From contig CM077593.1 in NCBI GenBank assembly GCA_039654915.1, positions 112,827,413 through 112,891,412 on the forward strand: a stretch of 64,000 nucleotides of DNA, given 5' to 3'. Below are positions 59,597 through 64,000 of this stretch, one piece after another. The translations under genes and the position numbers were made by a program. Source of the stretch: Aquilaria yunnanensis (lineage: Eukaryota; Streptophyta; Magnoliopsida; Malvales; Thymelaeaceae). Positions within the stretch are counted from its first letter, which is position 1. Each line of letters opens with the position of its first letter. Under the pieces are notes generated by a model. That model worked only from the letters and a program-made list of their open reading frames with translations. It made no database searches and was not told the origin of the DNA.

Positions 59597-59603
59597 TATA
59601 AAT
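59597..59603 (+). promoter_or_regulatory. TATA box of the ARM-repeat gene
   Basis: TATAAAT in CTTTTTATAAATTTCTC, about 160 bp before the ATG, followed by a CT-rich leader that contains TCATCTTCTTCTCC. This is a normal plant layout; transcription would begin near 59630. Confidence 0.55.
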
Positions 59604-59760
59604 TTCTCTGTCATCTTCTTCTCCACAAAGTCAAGCCCACACCACACTTACCCATTAATTTTCTACTTAATTCCTTATTCCATTCCAATAAAACAAACAA
59701 AATCAAACCATAACAAACCAATCTGATTTCCGTTTCCCTCTCTAGCTAGCACATAACAAC

Positions 59761-60889
59761 ATGGCTACTACTGCTTCATCTTCTTCTTCGCGGCCCCTCC
59801 GGTTTTTCTCCTGCACAAAGCCTCGGTTCTTCACCTTAATCCGCCGGTTCTTGCAGGCCAGATCATCCCGGAAGCGGTTCGGGCCTTGCTCCGACCCGTC
59901 CGATCATAAGCTCAACACCAGAGAGACGGAGCAAGAAGTTGGAGGGGTTATGGAGAAAGTAGGTGATGAGGATTCTCTGGTGCTGCAGAAGTCAGTGAAG
60001 AGGCTTCACTTTGGGAGCTCCAGGGAGAAGGAGATGGCGGCTGAAGAGATTAGGAGACTTGCAAAGGAAGATGGTAAGGCCAGGAAGTTTATGGCGGAGC
60101 TTGGAGTGATTCAGACGCTTGTTTCCATGGCTGCCGATGAGGTTGGCGGCCGCCGAAGAGCCGCCGTCAGGGCCTTGATCCAGCTGGCCGACGGAACTTT
60201 CAAGTAAGTTGGTTTTTTCATGTTAATTATTAATTTCTTCTTACTATTCTATAATAATCCGCGCTACATGATCACTTCCTAAATCTCAATCAAATCAATC
60301 ATTAATTAGTTTTGCTGCATGTGTAATTAACCAATTAGATTTTAATGTCAAGTGTTCGGGATTTTAATATATCCACAGTTATACAGATTAAACGCTGACA
60401 TCTTATGAAGCACGGTACTATTTAGAATTATTTATAATTGGTTTTTTTATTCATAAAGTATTCACATTGATTTTTTTGATAAATTAAATTAGAAATTTAT
60501 GGAGATTAAAATAAGTTTTTTCGGTGTGAAGTTAATGGGAATGGTAAAAGATAGATTAAAATTTTTTGGATTTTCTATTAGGATGATAATAGTGGGAAAG
60601 ATTAATTGGATTTGAAAATGGAAGCAACCCGCACTATGTGTTGATCTTGGACTTTCTAGGAAGTGCGCATCTCGCGAGGCAGGAGTACGTGTGTGTCGCG
60701 CAGTTTCTTGGCTTTCTCTTGATAATTTCACAAGTTTTTTTTTTTTTTTATACACAGAATCCCATATTATAAATTTAAAATTTGAAGTTTAAGTGGAAAG
60801 GGGTGGGGAGGCTCGATCCTGATTTAGCGCAGGGGCTGATTTAGAATTTTGAATTAAGACGGCTGGACTTTATTTTAAAAATGTTTAAG

Positions 60890-60925
<36 letters not shown>

Positions 60926-63670
60926 AAAATTTTTTTTAGAATTAATATCATTTGAAAGTTAATATCCTACTTATCTAATATTCACTTGAATCATATATTT
61001 TTTTGAAAAAAAATATTTTGATGGACTCTCTTTCCATACCCAGCTTTAAAAATTTTAAAATCAATACAAAAAATCATTTGTCTTTTGTGAAAAAAATGTT
61101 TTAAAAGAGATTTTTTTTAGCTTATAAAGTGTAGAGCCCTAATTGGTACATGCAAGCTAAGCAAATAATCTAAAAATATTAAAAAAAAATCACTAATAAT
61201 TATTTATAAATAATTTTCAGCAAATGCAGCCTAAGAAACAAACACAAAAATTGACTAAGAAATTGTCCAACTAAGCTAAATAATAAATAAATTATTATTT
61301 TAAAATGAGAAAAAAAAAGAAATTGAAAATGTTCCATCATCAAAAAGCTAAAATTTAATACATTATTGGTCATAGGATATAAAAAATTGATTATTAGGAA
61401 ATTTCATGAATGAATTATACATAAAAATTACTAAAATAAAGACCATCAAATTATCTATTGATATAGAAAATAATTAAAATAATTAACTTTTTATGTTCCA
61501 ATTCTTGCAAAAAGAAAAAAAGGTATTAACATGTATGAACAAGAAAAAGTTTGAAGAGAGAGTGTGAGAGTGTGGACGTAGAACAAGTGAGAAGGAAATG
61601 GAGAGTCATCTTCTTACATTCTCAAATATTTCAAAGATATAAGATAATTAATTTTTTATTAAGATGATAAAACTAATTATTTCATGTTAGAATTTTTTAA
61701 TCTTAGTCACAAAAATCAAGTATATTTATGGAAAATGTTAGAAAAAGATAAAATTGTCGCATTTGAATACTACTTTCATTACTTAAAACTATTAAAGAGC
61801 ACTTGCTAAAAGAATTATAAAGGGGGCCATGAGAGAGATAAAAAAATAATATAAGCTTTATCATATAAAACATATGTACATTTTACAAATACTTAGGGGG
61901 GTCAAGCACCCCTACCCCCTATTGGCTCTGCCCCTGAGTCAGGGATAAGGAGTCGTGTCCCTTGCTACAGATTTACGCCACTGTGCCAAACCCTATGAGA
62001 CAATTTCACAAGTTGTATTACTTGATGGGATCAGTAGGAACATGTTCCTTGTTACTAAGCCTCCATAATTCCCTAATCAAGTTTTTTTTTCCAAAGAAAT
62101 GAGGTCCATAATCAAGTTAGTAGCAGCCAATCAGAATAATAATTAGAGTAATAATTTATTTTATCTCTAAGGTCTATTAGGGGTGTTAAAATTTCTATAT
62201 AAACAATTTATAAAATTTATTTAGCAAAATTCCCCAAATATTGAATACTGTCATATATTGTACAAAACTTTAATTCATTTACGTAGTATTTTTCTTATTT
62301 TAAATGAATTATATCTTTTTACAAAAGTTTATAAGCTTAATATTTTAGGTCTGGACGGTTTCTGTTTGGAATTATTAAAATCTCATACAACTAATAATAA
62401 TAATAATAATAATAAGTTAAGGTTCTTGAGCCACTAGGTCCGCAAGCAGCGGATTCTGTCCTCCAAGCCTAACGTTAGGCAACCGACATGGCTGTCTGAA
62501 AATATGGACTTTAAATACGACCACCCAGAGCTGATAGTGTCTTAATCAAATCTTAAATTTCATTTTCGTTGATCTCTACCATTAATTTCTAACTCTGACC
62601 TGAATCTCGAGAATCTTACTGACTTCTTTGCCGGATAATTTGTCGTCTAATGCTTTTGCATCGCCCATCGGTTGACTTAAATGTAGCGCTAATATAAATG
62701 GGTAATGTTGTTGCCGACGGACTTGGTGTCGTATCGTATTAGATTGGTGAGCCAACAAGTTGTCCTATTACGAAATCTAATGTCACGTACATTTGATTTA
62801 TGTTGTTTCTTCAGGAACAAGGCATTGATGTTAGAGGCTGGAATCCTATCAAAACTACCCAAGAACATAGAGGTTCTTGATGAACCAACAAGACAAGAGT
62901 TTGTGGAGTTGCTGTTATCACTATCTTCCATGGCAAACACAAGGGTTTTCCCTCTCGTCTCGTCGCAGATTCTCCCGTTTCTGATTGGAATTCTCGAATC
63001 AAGCGCCGTTTTTGAGACCAAGGAATCATGTTTAGGGGCTTTGTACAACCTCTCTTCTGTGCTGGATCATGCGGGAGCGCTGGTCTCCAATGGAGCAGTA
63101 CAAACCCTCTTGAAGTTCTCCTCATCAAACCAACACTCAGAGAAGTCCCTAGCGACGTTAGGACACTTGGTGGTCACATTGATGGGAAAGAAGGCTATGG
63201 AGGATAGTCCGGTGGTGCCAGAGAGCTTGATTGAGATCCTAACATGGGAAGATAGACCCAAGTGCCAAGAGCTCTCCGCCTACATTCTGATGATCTTAGC
63301 TCATCAAAGCTCGAGGCAGCGCAAGAAAATGGCCAATGCAGGGATTGTGCCGGTGCTCCTGGAGGTGTCCTTGCTGGGGAGTCCTCTGGCTCAGAAGAGG
63401 GCAACGAAGGTGTTGCAATGGTTCAAGGATGAGAGGCAGGCGAAAATTGGGCCGCATTCAGGGCCTCAGTCGAGTAGGCTGTCGATGGGGTCACCCGCGA
63501 GCCCCAGGGAGACCCTGGAAGGGAAGAGCATGATGAAGAACTTGGTTAAGCAGAGTCTTTATAAGAACTTGGAGATGATCACTAAGAGGGCTAATGGAGC
63601 TGGTGGTGAATCTTCTAGCAGGTTCAAGTCATTGGTTATTAGTACAAGTTCTAAGAGCTTGCCTTACTGA
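59761..63670 (+). CDS. ARM-repeat superfamily protein (U-box protein 7-like, no U-box)
   Basis: Two exons: 59761-60203 and 62815-63670. The donor is CAA|GTAAGT, the acceptor TTCTTCAG|GAAC, and Lys148 spans the junction. The protein has 432 residues. The N-terminus (1-50) is Ser-rich then Arg-rich ([13 protein letters not shown]), with no U-box. ARM-type helical repeats run from about 75 to 390: [40 protein letters not shown] across the junction, [58 protein letters not shown] Ser-rich tail follows ([12 protein letters not shown]). ARM repeats form superhelices that bind other proteins. Length and layout resemble Arabidopsis ARM proteins such as At2g27430, often labelled 'U-box domain-containing protein 7'. 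The specific role is unknown. Confidence 0.92.
60204..62814 (+). other. Intron of the ARM-repeat gene
   Basis: 2.6 kb, AT-rich, holding a probable hAT element, TA and AAT microsatellites (60893-60919 and 62392-62415). No other coding is credible. Confidence 0.8.
60830..61936. mobile_element. hAT-like element in ARM gene intron
   Basis: Left end CAGGGGCTGATTTAGAA, right end, inverted, CAGGGGCAGAGCCAATA, the CAGGGGC(G)GA form frequent in plant hAT elements. About 1.1 kb with no transposase frame. An 8-bp duplication is not preserved. Confidence 0.6.
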
Positions 63671-63718
63671 TTCACAACTATTGATTCAAACGGGCAACAC
63701 TTCTACAGCCAAGAAAAA

Positions 63719-63747
63719 AACAGAAAGAAAGAAAGAAAGAAAGAAAA
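63719..63747. repeat. GAAA microsatellite in ARM gene 3' UTR
   Basis: About five to six AGAA units 50 nt after the stop codon. Confidence 0.85.
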
Positions 63748-64000
63748 CGGCATTCTGATTTTTTAATGGATCATGGGAAATGAGTGCTTTTTCCCTTCAA
63801 AAAATTTGACTAATTGTTTCTGTTGGGAGATGGTATTCTTGTGCAGTGTGACAATTGTATATGATGGACAGTGAAATTGAAATGTTCAACCGAAAACAGT
63901 AGTAGGTAGTTTTTTATTTATAAGAAAATGACTTGAAGAGAACGATGATTTTTCTTGAATTCTATGATTGAATAGACCAGGGTAAATATTATTTAGCTTG

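Noticed and set aside
1..64000. A new multi-gene defence, biosynthetic or toxin system
   Set aside because: The three host genes are unrelated ordinary plant genes spaced by transposons; no cluster logic was found.

Overview
This is a repeat-rich stretch of nuclear DNA from a flowering plant, probably a eudicot. The evidence is AT-rich intergenic DNA, GT-AG introns of 0.1 to 3.2 kb, three plant transcription-factor or ARM-repeat genes, and dense layers of plant transposons (Copia, LINE, CACTA, hAT, MULE, Stowaway-like). I cannot name the species from sequence alone. No tRNA, rRNA, CRISPR array or bacterial-style operon was seen.

There are three intact-looking host genes. (1) An NF-YA (CCAAT-binding factor subunit A) gene lies on the minus strand, with coding exons between 13213 and 11426 and a leader exon ending at 16421. 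It is closest to the NF-YA4/7 type. (2) A bHLH transcription factor resembling the bHLH51/bHLH106 group lies on the plus strand (28853-29164 joined to 31743-32219), with uORFs in its leader. (3) An ARM-repeat protein without a U-box lies on the plus strand (59761-60203 joined to 62815-63670).

The rest is mostly transposons. 1-1744 is the end of a CACTA element, abutting a decayed LINE (about 1755-2974). 2975-10426 is a decayed Copia whose 5' LTR is split by a 2.4-kb solo LTR. 18377-20258 is a long foldback MULE with a perfect 9-bp TSD. 23982-28259 is a MULE with a perfect 9-bp TSD that carries a young but truncated Copia and ends about 120 bp upstream of the bHLH TATA box. 32356-38346 is a third Copia, starting 137 bp after the bHLH stop codon, with a hAT element inserted in its RNase H region. 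41114-42232 holds a small solo LTR, a long TA repeat and a hAT. 45034-48007 is a nest of up to four or five layers. 49259-51071 is a CACTA-like element with oriented subterminal repeats. 53661-55229 is a Pack-MULE that appears to carry pieces of a GATA-factor gene and a DUF538 gene. 55265-55880 is a hAT, and 57014 is a Helitron-type terminus.

I found no clear new molecular system. The items most worth following are the two-gene Pack-MULE, the MULE at the bHLH promoter, the uORFs of the bHLH gene, the paired CCAAT boxes upstream of the NF-YA gene, and the 1.9-kb foldback MULE as a possible small-RNA source. All family assignments are from motif recognition by eye; no database search was run.
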